Source: Azadirachta indica
Taxonomy: Eukaryota; Streptophyta; Magnoliopsida; Sapindales; Meliaceae
Reading direction: 5' to 3'
Length of the DNA: 64,000 nucleotides
NCBI GenBank assembly: GCA_022749755.1
Contig: CM040443.1
Span: 13,841,744-13,905,743, forward strand
In this document: piece by piece, positions 1 to 11,470 of the stretch
Position numbering within the stretch: the stretch's first letter is position 1
Layout: each line of letters opens with the position of its first letter
Notes under the pieces: generated by a model
Databases searched by the model: none
What the model was told of the DNA's origin: nothing
Seen by the model: the letters and a program-made list of their open reading frames with translations, nothing else
Translations under genes and position numbers: made by a program

Positions 1-234
1 AATTCAAAAAGTATAATAGTAAAGTCAACACTAAATTATTTTGTACTAATTGACAAATATTTCAATTTGATTTTTTTTTTGAAAATTGCTTTTATTGTTG
101 AAATTTCAATAAGCAAAATCTTAGTTAAAATGACTTTTTAGCTTTTGAAAAAAATATATACATACATATATATATAACTTTGTGCAATCTCTTTTTAATC
201 CATTCTAACTTATAATTATTTTCATATATTTCAG
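1..234 (+). other. 3' part of intron 1 of the unit 1 TNL gene
   Basis: Non-coding AT-rich DNA that aligns with 28033-28243, the end of intron 1 of the complete unit 2 gene. It ends in a polypyrimidine-like stretch and an AG acceptor at 233-234, after which the NB-ARC exon begins. The TIR exon of this gene must lie left of the window. Confidence 0.85.
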
Positions 235-3200
235 GTTTGAAAATGTGCTTATAGAGAAAATTATTGAAGATATTTTGAAAAGATTAAATGATAGGTTTTC
301 AAGTGATCTTAACAATGATTTGGTTGGAATAGAATCAAGAATAAAGGAAATTGAATTGTTACTAAGTTATGCGTCGATGGATATTTATAGTTTAGGCATT
401 TGGGGCATTGGTGGTATTGGCAAGTCGACAATTGCTGGTGTAATTTTTAATAAAGTCTCTAGTCATTTTGCTAGTTCATTCTTTATTGAAAATGTCAGAG
501 AAGAGTCTGAAAAATCTAGAGGTTTAGCTCACATGCGGCGAGAACTTTTTGCTACGTTATTAGAGAATAGAAATTTGAATATTGGTATTCCCAATTTTAG
601 TCTCAACTTTGAGAACAAAAGACTCAGTCAAAAGAAGATTCTTATTGTTTTTGATGATGTGACTCATTTTGAACAAATAGAATTATTAGTTAGAAATCTT
701 GATTGGTTTATGTCAAGCAGTTTAATTATAATAACAACGAGAGATAAACAAGTTCTAAAAAATTGTAGAGTGCAAATAATATATGAAATGAAGGGATTAG
801 ATAATGCTGATGCACTTAAACTTTTCAATCGACATGCCTTTAGAAAAAGTCATCCTAATGTAGATTACGATGAATTGTCAGACAAGTTAATACAATATGC
901 GCAAGGTGTTCCATTAGCTCTTAAAGTTTTGGGGCGTTTTCTGCATGGAAAGAGTAAAGAACATTGGGAAAGTGCAATGGAAAAACTAAAAAAAATGCCT
1001 CATAATGAGATCCAAAAGGTTCTAAAAATAAGTTATGATGGCTTGGACGATCAAGAGCAGAATATTTTTCTAGACATTGCATGTTTTTTTAAAGGTGGGA
1101 ATAAAAATTTAGCAATAGAATTCCTTGAAGCCAGCAATTTCTCTGTAAAAATAGGAATAAGTGTTCTTATTGATAAGTGTCTCATAATGGTATCTGATAG
1201 CACGATAACAATGCATGATTTGATAAAAGAAATGGGCAAAGAAATTGTTCGACAAGAATTTGTTGTTGATCCAGGAAAACGCAGTCGGTTGTGGCACTAT
1301 AAGGATGTTTATGAAATTTTGACATATAATACAGTAAGCACTTTTTTGAGATTATTGATTTGGGATAAAGTTAAATAATACTACAAATATTACATATCTA
1401 TTCACACATCAATAGTTTTTTAGTTATATTGATTTATAATTTTATATTCATGTCTTTTAGTTATATTGATTTATAATTTGATGCTAACTTTTGGCTTTTT
1501 ATTAATTATTAGGGAACTAATGCAATTGAAGGCATATCTTTAGATATGTCTGAAATCGAAGAGATAATTTTAAATTTTGATACTTTCAAAAAAATGCATA
1601 AATTGAGATTCTTAAGATTTATGGGAGAGAGCAACAAATGTAAATTATCTCATTTCAGTGGCCCTGGATTTAGTGAAGTAAGATATCTACACTGGCATGG
1701 ATATCCATTAAAATCATTGCCTTCAAATATTCATTTAGAGAATCTTGTTTCACTCGAATTGCCTTACAGTGAGGTTCAACAACTTTGGAACGGTGTTCAG
1801 GTATACCTTACTATTTGTATCTATTAAATCGTTAAGTAATAACGTTTTTAATATCATTGATGCTAATTGTCTATGTTGTGTCTCTCTTTATTTATTTTTT
1901 TTGGTGAAAAAAATCGACAGAATCTTGTTAAGTTAAAACAGATAGATCTCAGTAATTCGAAGCAGCTAACGAAACTCCCAGACCTTTCAAAGGCTCAGAA
2001 TCTTGAGAAGCTGATATTAGAACGCTGTTCAAGTTTGGTTGAGATCCATTCATCTATTCAATATTTGAACAAGCTTACTATCCTTAATTTGAACCACTGC
2101 AAAAGCCTGAAGAGTCTTTCAACAAGCATTCTATCAGAATCTCTTCGAACAGTTTATCTTTCCAACTGCTCAAATTTAAAGAAGCTTCCAGAGATCTCAT
2201 TATCTTGTAATATAGAAGTGTTGTTTTTAGACGGAACTGCAATCGAAGAGCTGCCCTCATCTATCGACCGTCTATCAAGGCTAGTTACATTGAATATTGG
2301 AAATTGTTCAAGGCTTGAGCAGCTGCCGAGAAGCATATGTAAGTTGAAGTCACTTAAATATTTTAATCTCTCTGGTTGCTCAAATCTTCAGAGATTGCCT
2401 GAGGAACTTGGAAATTTAGACGCTTTGAAGAGCCTGGAGGCTGAAAGAATTGGCATCAAAGAGTTACCATCATCCTTTGTATGTTTGAAGAACCTTGATG
2501 AAGTATTTTTCGAGAGATTCAGGGGTCATGAGCATCTAGGTTTCTTGATGCCTATTTCATTATGTTTAAATGGCTTGCATAATCTAAGGTCTGCACATCT
2601 AGTTGATTGCGGCATCACAGAGTTACCTGAAAATCTTGGTCAACTATCCTCATTGGAACATTTGTATCTACCGAAAAATAATTTTGAAAGATTACCAGAA
2701 AGCATCATAAACCTTTCTAAGTTGCAGGTAATCGTTTTGAGCTATTGCGAGCGACTTCAATCCTTGCCTAAGCTTCCAAGCAGTGTATATAACATGAATG
2801 CAAATCATTGCACATCACTGAAGTCCTTATCAAATTTATCGATTTTATTCTCACTTCAGAGCACATCCAATTCTTCTCAGAGCTTTTGGTTGACAAATTG
2901 TATTGAATTGGATCAAAATGAGCTCCGAAAAATTACTGAAGATGCTCTGCATAAAATTCGGCTTCTTGTAACTACATTGTGGAAACAAATGGATGAGGTT
3001 TGTATCTAACTCTCTCGATTTTTTGCAGTTAAATTTAACAATTTCTAAAATGATGATTTGGGTGATATTGCAGACATATCCTTATGGATTTGGTGACCAT
3101 ATTTCTTACCCTGGAAGTGAAATTCCAAAGTGGTTTAAGTTTCAAAGTATGGGATCTTCCATAACCATGAAGCTGCTTCCAGGTTGGTTCACTAATAAAT

Positions 3201-3625
3201 TTTTGGGCTTTGGGTTGTGCGTTGTTGTATCATTTCCAGACAATCAAGAAAGCCAGCAGGAATTTGGAGTATGGTGTGATTTTAAATTCCAAACAGAATT
3301 AGATGGTGATTGGCATGTTGCTACAGACTTGTATGTTGGGCACATGTATTACGTGGAGTCAGATCACGTAGTTTTGGGTTACCATTTTCGTGTCCATTGT
3401 GAGGAGGATCATTGCAATTATAGGAATGAAAGAGTCCAATCAGATCACCAGGTGCAGTTCTATCTTGTTGATATTAAGACTGGTGAACGTGTAGATTTGG
3501 TGAGAAAATGTGGGATTCATTTGTTATACGCCCAAGATTTTGATGAATCAAAGAGCACAAGTTTCAGAACTAACGAGGATGAAGAGGAAAGTAACCTACA
3601 CCCCAAGAGATTGAGATCAAGCTGA
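235..3625 (+). CDS. TIR-NBS-LRR disease resistance protein, exons 2-5 (5' partial)
   Basis: An intracellular immune receptor of the TNL class. Exons are 235-1333 (NB-ARC), 1513-1800, 1921-2997 (LRR) and 3074-3625 (C-terminal domain), all with GT-AG borders and in frame, the same lengths as in unit 2 except three extra bases in the last exon. NB-ARC motifs are present: P-loop GIGGIGKST, kinase-2 KILIVFDDV, RNBS-B SLIIITTRDK, GVPLALKVLG, LDIACFFKG and MHDL. The LRR exon shows repeated LPxxLxxLxxLxxLxLxxC units. The last exon has the post-LRR (C-JID) signature YPGSEIPKWF and ends in an Arg/Lys-rich tail. About 1004 residues are visible with no stop or frameshift, so the gene is plausibly functional if its TIR exon is intact. 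Small differences from the paralogue are Ser for Thr in the P-loop and Phe for Leu in kinase-2; both are conservative. Confidence 0.93.
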
Positions 3626-3684
3626 TATATATTCATTGTATTATTAATTGAAATTAGTAATTAAACCAACGTTTAGGGTTTGCT

Positions 3685-3690
3685 AATAAA
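3685..3690 (+). terminator. Probable polyadenylation signal of the unit 1 TNL gene
   Basis: AATAAA lies about 60 bases after the TGA stop. The same hexamer is conserved at 31675-31680 in unit 2. Confidence 0.5.
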
Positions 3691-3949
3691 TCCTTGCAGT
3701 TGAACATTAATTACAATAATGAAAATTATCCAATCTAGAAAACATTTTTACTTGCAATTCCATGTTTATGATGAAAATCCAAACAAATCAAATAATAAGC
3801 TAAGTTAAGGTAGCGTATGTTTATTATTTTTTTCACTGAACTTTGAATATGACTAAAATTTAAATTTAACTGAAATGTGAATCTAAATAATATATTTATT
3901 TTTTATTTTAAAACATTTAAAAATAAATATTAAGTTATTTATTTTAACA

Positions 3950-4620
3950 AATTAAAAGTTTGAAAACATATTTTGACATATTTATCATTTTAAAAAATAT
4001 ACTTATATCTATAATAAATTATATTAGTATAGATATTATTTATTCATGTCTCTTTCAATCAATATATAATTACCCTGTTTTTAAAAAAGAAAAACTGTCA
4101 TCTTCTTGTCAGAAATTTGAAGTAACTTTGGTTCACTTCATTCAACCCTATTTCTGATTAACAATAATAATAATAATTACAAATGGAAAATTTTTTAATC
4201 GACGATATAAAGATAAATAAAAATTAAATAAAAATAATTATTATAATATGATTGTAATTATATAAATATACAAATTTATTGCAATAGTTAAAATATAAAA
4301 TAAGTAATATTTAGAAGAAAAATAGAGGGGACCCGTAATATAAAAGAGATACGTTAAAAATAGTTAACTGAGATTTTAATTTTATTAGTAAATAATTAAT
4401 AAAATAGGAATATTTTTGAAAAATAAAAAATATTAAATTATTTAAACATTTGCTTATTTATATTTAAATCAAAATTTTTAATTTAATTATATTAAGATAT
4501 TTTTAACAAATATTTAGACATAAGAAGCAAACAAGTCTCGTATATCTAAATAATTATATTTAGACTTCAATCAGAAAAACAAACAACCCCTAAATTTATC
4601 ATTGTTAGGCAGCCTTCAGC

Positions 4621-4657
<37 letters not shown>

Positions 4658-7600
4658 TATATATATTTAAATCAATATGCTTTATATCTCTAAAATAAAT
4701 TTATAATAATATATTAATAAAAATTATTTTCTTGACCAATTAATATTATATAACTCAATGGTACAATAGAACTTAATTTTTTTTTTTTGCTAAATTTAAA
4801 TAGGGAAATTCCAGTTTCTCCCTTGTTATTTGACATAATACCCCATGATCACTTGTTGTTTAACTAATATCTCAATTCTCTACTACCGATATCTTAATTC
4901 ATTAGTATAAATTGTTACTTTTTTAGGGCAATTGTATACTTTAACCAGGTTACATGTGATAGTGATGATGAAATGATAGTAAATAATAAAATGCTTGCAT
5001 TTTTTTACTGTGTTGTCAAAATTTCAAATTGAGAAGAGCTCACAACTGAAACTTATGACACTTTACTTATTTAAAAAATTCAAATATAGGGGTTTTAACA
5101 CATACCTCTCTTGAGGTTTAAGATTTTAACACATAAATAGAATGTTTTAATAAAGTCACACATACCTCCCTTACACTATTAATTAATTAACACCTTTATT
5201 GCAATTACAAAAATATCCTTAAAAATTGTAAAACCCTAATTTAGTTTATCACAAGCAACAGCCACTGCCTCTCTTAAAGTTCCATGTTTACCTTGCTGCC
5301 TCCATCTCTTATGGCTTTATTACCACCCCACGAACCTAAACCGTAACCCAAGCTATCTCCATTATTGCAATCTCTCCCACTATTATGGCCTCCTTTGCCT
5401 ACCTCCCCTTATTCGTTGTTGTCCTGTTCCACCATCGTGGCTTTCTTTCTCAGTCTTCCCTAATTCGTTGCTGCCCTTTTGGTAATCATGGCCTTCTTTC
5501 TCCTTTCTTCCCTTATTCATGGCCTCTCCAAATTTGTTGTCGCTACCTAATTCACGACTTTCTTTTTTTTTTCTTCCCTAATTTGTGCCTCTTTAGTTCG
5601 CTACAAGTAGCAAATATTTGGTTTAATGCAATCAATTTGCCAATATCGCAAAACAAATAATAAGAAAGTGAGAAATAGTTTTTCCAGCGATTTACTTCAT
5701 GAATTGAAAGATTTAAGTAAGGAAGACAACTAAATATCAAAAATTTGAAGAGAAGCTCCAAAGGTCAATTTTTTGACAATCTGTGCTTTTGTTTATTGAA
5801 TAAGTGTTGAGGTGTTGTCTTAATTTTGTCTTCTTACAAATTTATTTGTATTTGATACTTAATCTTGCAAAAATAGTTGGGAATTTTTTGCCTTGTTAAG
5901 ACATTTTTATTCTCTTTATACAGAATATTGGGTTTTTTTGGTTATTAGATGAGTTTTAATATTTGGTAATGTATTTTCGAATTAGTAAAAAAAATTAGAA
6001 AATAATCAAAATGAATTAATATGTTTTCGCTTTTTATTAAGCTTTGCTAAATAATGAAAATGAATGAATTTTGAAGCAAAAAAAATACTAGTACTTCAAA
6101 TTGAAAAAGAAAATATGTTCTAGCTTAAGTTGAGAAAGTGAGGCAAAGTTAAATGAAATGAAACAGAGGCAAAGTTAAATAATGAAACAGACTCTAGAAA
6201 TTTTCAATGGGGCAAATTCAATTTTTTGGATTTAATTTTGTGCAGTGAAAGACAAGTGTAAAAACAAAAGAAAGAGTAAAGTTGCTTACCAAATTTTCTA
6301 AATTACCCTCTACACAAACGATTGACTAACTGGGATGGATGGTCAAAAGGGAGGAATGTATGCCTTTGTCAAAACTTTTTATGTTAGAATTCAAAACTTC
6401 AAGGGAGATATGTGTTAAAACCCCTTTAAATATATAAAAACTTTAATTTATTTTTTTCTATGTGTGTTATGTGTTCGTGTATGTGTATATATATGTTACT
6501 TTTTATTAAATATTCATGTTTTCCAAAATTTAAAATTATATTACATATTTAATAAATTAGATTATCTTTCAATTTTAATTTATTTTTGGGGAGAATGATA
6601 GTTGGACCCATTTTTTAAACATAAATATCAAGTAATCATAAAGAATGGAAATATTTGTCGTAGCACTCTTTTCTTTAAAATTTTCTGTGACTGTTAGGTT
6701 TGGCTGACTTTAACTAATAAAATGACATAAATACCCTGTTAATTAGTTTGTTTTACAAAAGCACGTTTTCAAAAATTGTGACAATTAAAATTTTTTACGA
6801 AAATTTATCGTCTTTTTTATATTAATAAAATAAAAATTTTGAAAACTAATATTTTAATATATATATCCTTTTAAAAAATATACTTATATTTATAATAATT
6901 TTGATTATATTAGTATAATAATATACAAAAAATTAATAGATTATATTAGTATGTATATTATTTATTTGTTTGATATATATTTTTTTTAAAAAATAATTTC
7001 TAATTGATGATATAAAGACAAATAAAAAAATTTAATAAAAATAATAAGTCATATTATAATATAATTATAATTATTGAAATGTACAAATTTATTATAATAA
7101 TTAAAATATAAAATAAATAGTATTCAGAAGACAAGTAGAGGGGACTCATAAATAAAAAGAAATATGTCAAAAATAATTAAGTACGATTTTAATTTTATTA
7201 ATAAATAAATTAGTAAAATAGAAATATTTTTGAAAAATAAAAATATTAAAGTATTTAAACATTTGCTAATTCAGAGATTTAAGTCTAAATTTTTAATTTA
7301 ATTATATTAAGATGTTTTTAACAAATATTCAGACATAAATTAAGAAACAAACAACTCTCTTACATATAAATAATTATATTCAGATTTCAATCAGAAAAAC
7401 AAATAACTTCTAAATTTATCATTGTTTCGCAACCTTAAGCATATATATATATATATATACATATATCAATATGCTTTATATCTCTAAAATAAATTTATAT
7501 TTAGGTTATAATATATTAATAAAAATTATTTTCTTGACCAATTAACATTATATAACTCAATGGTACACTAGAACTTAATGTTTTTTTTTTTTGCTAAATT

Positions 7601-7919
7601 TAAATAGGGACATTTCAGTTTCTCCCCTATTATTTGACATAATACCCTATGACCACCTGTTGTTTAGTTAATATCTCAATTCCCTACTACTGTTATCTTA
7701 ATTCATTAGTATAAATTATTAATTTTTTAGGGCAGTTGTATACTTTTACAAGGTTACATGTGATAGCGATGATGAAGTGATAGTAAATAATAAAATGGCT
7801 GCATTTTTTTTACTGTATTGTCAAATTTTCAAATTGAAAGGAACTCACAACTGAAACTTATGACACCTTATTTATCTAAAATATCCAAATATATAAACAC
7901 ATTAATTCATTTTTTTCTA

Positions 7920-7960
<41 letters not shown>

Positions 7961-8290
7961 TACTTTTTATTAAATATTCATGTTTTTCAACAATTTTAAA
8001 TTATATTACATATTTAATAAATTAGATTATCTTTCAATTTTAATTTATTTTTGGGAGAATGACAGTTGGACCCTGTTTTTAAAAATAAATATCAAATAGT
8101 CATAAAAAATGGAAATATTTTTTAGTAAAACTCTTTTCTTTAAAATTTTCTGTGACGGTTAGGTTTAGCTGATTTTAACTGATAAAACGACATAAATACC
8201 TTGTTGATTAGTTTGTTTTGCAAAAGCACATTGTTAAAAATTGTGACAATTAAAATTTTTTACGAAAATATATCGTCTTTTTTATATTAT
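3950..8290 (+). repeat. Internal 1.45 kb tandem duplication in unit 1
   Basis: The segment from about 3950 to 6750, without the transposon at 5089-6424, matches about 6836-8290 as a direct repeat. Landmarks are TATACTTATAT-rich DNA at 3995/6880, a GAGGGGAC motif at 4325/7138, the microsatellite at 4620/7440, TATAACTCAATGGTACA at 4750/7552, and ACTTTTTATTAAATATTCATG at 6498/7961. Unit 2 keeps only part of one copy (31790-32470). No coding potential was recognised; the DNA is very AT-rich. Confidence 0.75.
5089..6424. mobile_element. 1.34 kb TIR transposon inserted in the first tandem copy
   Basis: The left end reads GGGGTTTTAACACATACCTC and the reverse complement of the right end reads GGGGTTTTAACACATATCTC. 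Similarity runs about 90 bp into each arm, including a shared (T/C)CCTCCCTT block. The matching sites near 7890 and 32240 lack the insertion, so the borders are clear. The flanks TCAAATATA and TTAAATATA resemble a 9-bp target duplication with one mismatch, which would suit a non-autonomous Mutator-like element. The interior (5270-5760) is pyrimidine-rich with CTTATTCGTTG-type repeats. A 91-codon open frame there matches no family I know, and no transposase was recognised. Confidence 0.75.
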
Positions 8291-9520
8291 AGTTAATTAC
8301 TAGATAGAAATCATACTGTTATATACATTACAATTAAGGTTCTATTAGGCGTTTACACAATAATTTTAATAGGCATAGATATTTCAAAAATTTTACTCAA
8401 ATTTACAAAAGAAAATTTTCACGTAACGGGCCAAATCCAAGTTATAATGTGCTAGACAAGGAGCCTAATTCACCAATATCAATCAAGCTCCAAAGATTAC
8501 ACCCAATTGCCAATTAACTTTTTAATGCAAACAGATTCAAGTCATTATTTTGGTCGAATCCACCATAAGCCCAATATTGCACTATTGAATTATATAATTA
8601 ATTTAATTAATTAAATAGGTAAATTAATAAGATGGTCCATTTGGCAATAGATTGGCAATTGTATCCTCATGGGATACCAATAATATTAATTGGGGGTAGG
8701 TTAATTTACTGTTTTACCCTTATATTACTTATCTTTGTAAGACTTGGTATATAAATATAATGGACAATGAAACTCTCTCTATTTATAAATTTATTATCAA
8801 GTACATGTAATTCCATAAGGTGATATACCGTTCTCTAATAAGAGTTTATGATTCTATAGCTATGAATATATAAATATATATTCCTATGTACATAAATAGA
8901 TGCTTATTCACTCAACTAGTCAAGGTATTGATCACTCAAGATTAAGATAAACATGCCTTTATTGTTAGACTATGAATTTAGGTTTTAGTTAATTGACAAT
9001 ATTCATACTTAGCTAATTTCAATTGATCATGCTTAATGCATTAGCATTTCTAATTAAACATAAAGACACAACCACTTTTCCAAAATAAAATGCCTGGTTC
9101 TATTTGTAGGTTGTGAACTATATTCAGATTTGATAAAAAATTATATCTCTAATATATGAATGGCTTTTTATTAATAATTTTATGAAACAATAATTATATA
9201 TTATATATACCTAGTATGATATAAATATTCAAAAGATTTATGCATAGTAATCAATTTTGGCATACTTGAAGTCATCAAGGCTGACCAAAACTCCTTTTAA
9301 CTCTCTACATGATCTTAAAGTTTTCATTACTAACGCCACTAATTAGCGTGCTCTAAGTATTAAAGTGTAACAATTATTCTTTATAACTATTTAAAAATAA
9401 TTGACATTTTTATGACTTCATATAATGGTTTGTGCTTATCCAATTTATCAAACTTATTTGTAATTTCTTAATCATGTGTATATTAATTTTTTTCATGTGA
9501 TAATGTGTGACTTATAATAT
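8290..9520. other. Segment present only in unit 1, no gene recognised
   Basis: Unit 2 passes directly from the equivalent of about 8125 (or 6650) to the equivalent of 9521 (GTAATCTAGG at 32477), so these roughly 1.2 kb are either inserted here or deleted there. The stretch at 8400-8800 resembles the non-coding ends of plant LTR elements in style (short pyrimidine runs and a TATATAAATATAATGG TATA-like site at 8748), but no TG/CA borders or primer-binding site were found. Confidence 0.45.
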
Positions 9521-10551
9521 GTAATCTAGGTAAGTATTAATTAAACCATATCCAATACGTAATTAATAGTACTAAAAATTTTATTGCGTCACGCATGTAT
9601 TAAATATAACAAATGGAGTAGTGATTCCAAGAAGCGTCAAATATTATCATGTATATATGTGTGAACTGAAAATTCAGCAGCCATTTGTGGGTCTCATTTG
9701 GTGTGCCTAATTAATTTTATCTTTTTGTTAAGAATTAAATTTACCAAATAGCAAATTACAACTAACAAAACTCATTTATTAAAAACGAAGTTTCAATTTG
9801 TGCACAGGATAAGGCCGGGCAAGGGATAGTATTGTTTTGAAAGGGTATAATTTATTCCAATCTCGTATTAATTAGGTGTCGTATCATTAAATAATGTGAG
9901 AATTAGAAACCTTATTCCGTGAATTAAGATCGATCAATAATATCCAAAGAGCACCAACTGGATAAGTTGGGACTAAAAAGAATTAATTATACTTGAGAAG
10001 ATTCCATTCCCATATGATCCTAGAGTTAATATCATAATTAATATTTTAATAAAAGATTAATTAAAGCATAAATTTGAAGAGTTGGTAACAATAAATATGA
10101 TTCTTTTAACTTTGTATAATAGGATAAGAATTACTGTTACTTTGCATATGATTATAAACATGAATTAACTAAAAGGATTCGTTATTAGATGTACAAACTA
10201 GTTCTACTGGATAAATTTGTGTAAGTTAACGTCATATAATATAAGTACATGAACAAAAATTAAAAAAATTTAAAAAGAAGTTAATGCAAAAAAAAAAATT
10301 GTATGTATTAATACATAAATAAGATAAACTCTTTATATAAATTATATATGAATGAAACTAAGGTAATATAATAATATTAGTTATTACATGATTGGCATTA
10401 TTTATTTTTATTAATTGTATCCATTGAGTTTCCACTTTTATTGATCAAAATTGTCATATGGCATCTAATAATTGTACATATCTTTATTATTAGTCATATC
10501 TATTAATTTATACAAAGAGTACATACATTATTCATGTGTATTGTAGTCAAT

Positions 10552-10590
<39 letters not shown>

Positions 10591-10812
10591 ACTTTGGTGC
10601 CATATGACCTCATATATTGTATAATGTATAGATTTATTATATTACATTTGATTTAAGGCATCTTTAGTTTTTTATATTGGTCAGCCTTCATAATGATATC
10701 TATAATTAATACACATTTAAAGGAAGCAATTAATTAGTTCAACTTATAAACCCATATAAAACCTAATTAGGGTCTCCCATTTCATAAACCTACTTGCACG
10801 AAAAGAAATGCA
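9521..10812. other. Former promoter side of the broken nicotinamidase copy, unit 1
   Basis: Non-coding AT-rich DNA conserved with 32477-34282. It includes a long (TA)n microsatellite at about 10554-10588, and CATATAAAACCTAATTAGGG near 10752, which could be the old TATA region of the pseudogene downstream. Nothing else is supported. Confidence 0.5.
10554..10588. repeat. (TA)n microsatellite
   Basis: An uninterrupted run of about 17 TA dinucleotides. The unit 2 counterpart near 33885-33905 is shorter and continues into ACACACAC. Confidence 0.9.
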
Positions 10813-11470
10813 ATGGCAATGGCTTCCTTAAATCATATGATCAACCCATTATTAACAGAATCTCTTGTTTCATTTTCTGAAATCATCATCTAATTCATAT
10901 TCATATACCAAATAGGAGACCAGAAAGAGAAACCCTAATACCAAAAACTCTGCTTTATTAGTGACTGATCTGCGGAACTATTTTTCCTCCATAGCCAAGC
11001 CTATTCTCAACAACACTCTCACTACCATCCACCTCTGTCGTCAAGCCTCTATCCCCGTCTTCTTCACCCGCCACTGTCACAAGTCCCCTGCACACTATGG
11101 GATGCTCGCTGAGTGGTACAACAAATGAATTGATCTTCGACGGCAGTGTCGACGCCAAGCTAATGCCTGAGATAAAACGGAGTCGACGAGGTCATAGACA
11201 AAGAGTACTTACAGTGCGTTCCACAATACGAAGTTGCAGGACCTCTTGGTGGAGTGGGAGTGAAGGAAGTGATAGTGATTGGTTTTATGACTAATGTGTG
11301 CTGTGAATGACGGCGCGTGAAGCGTTTCTAAGAGGGTATAGGGCGTTCTTTTCCACGGACGGGACGGCGGCGTTGGATGAGGTGCTGCATGTGGGCACGT
11401 TGAGGCCATTGCTTATTTGGTTGACTGTAATAAACTTCAAGCTGTGCTTCTCGGAATCAAAACAGAGTAA
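10813..11470 (+). pseudogene. Broken nicotinamidase (isochorismatase-family) copy, unit 1
   Basis: Clearly homologous over its whole length to the intact gene at 59242-59958, but disabled. About 45 bp of the transit-peptide region are lost near 10885, followed by an in-frame stop. One extra base follows the AGTGGTACAACAA stretch near 11125. The region after GAGATAAAACGGAG is frameshifted. The codons after the catalytic Cys read TGTGAATGACGG instead of TGTGAAACGACA, one base short. About 19 bp encoding NLAFAFA are deleted near 11407. The active-site Asp region has drifted to VTDLRNYF. The final codons and stop (11468-11470) are still recognisable. The duplicated partner at 34283-34914 shares the one-base loss after the Cys codons, so inactivation probably came before the segmental duplication. 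Confidence 0.92.

Noticed and set aside
1051..1297. Two overlapping minus-strand open frames of 62 codons inside the NB-ARC exon
   Set aside because: They are antisense shadows of the TNL coding sequence and resemble no protein family.
2154..2336. Minus-strand 60-codon frame in the LRR exon, also at 30145-30327
   Set aside because: It is conserved only because the sense LRR exon is nearly identical in the two units; there is no independent support.
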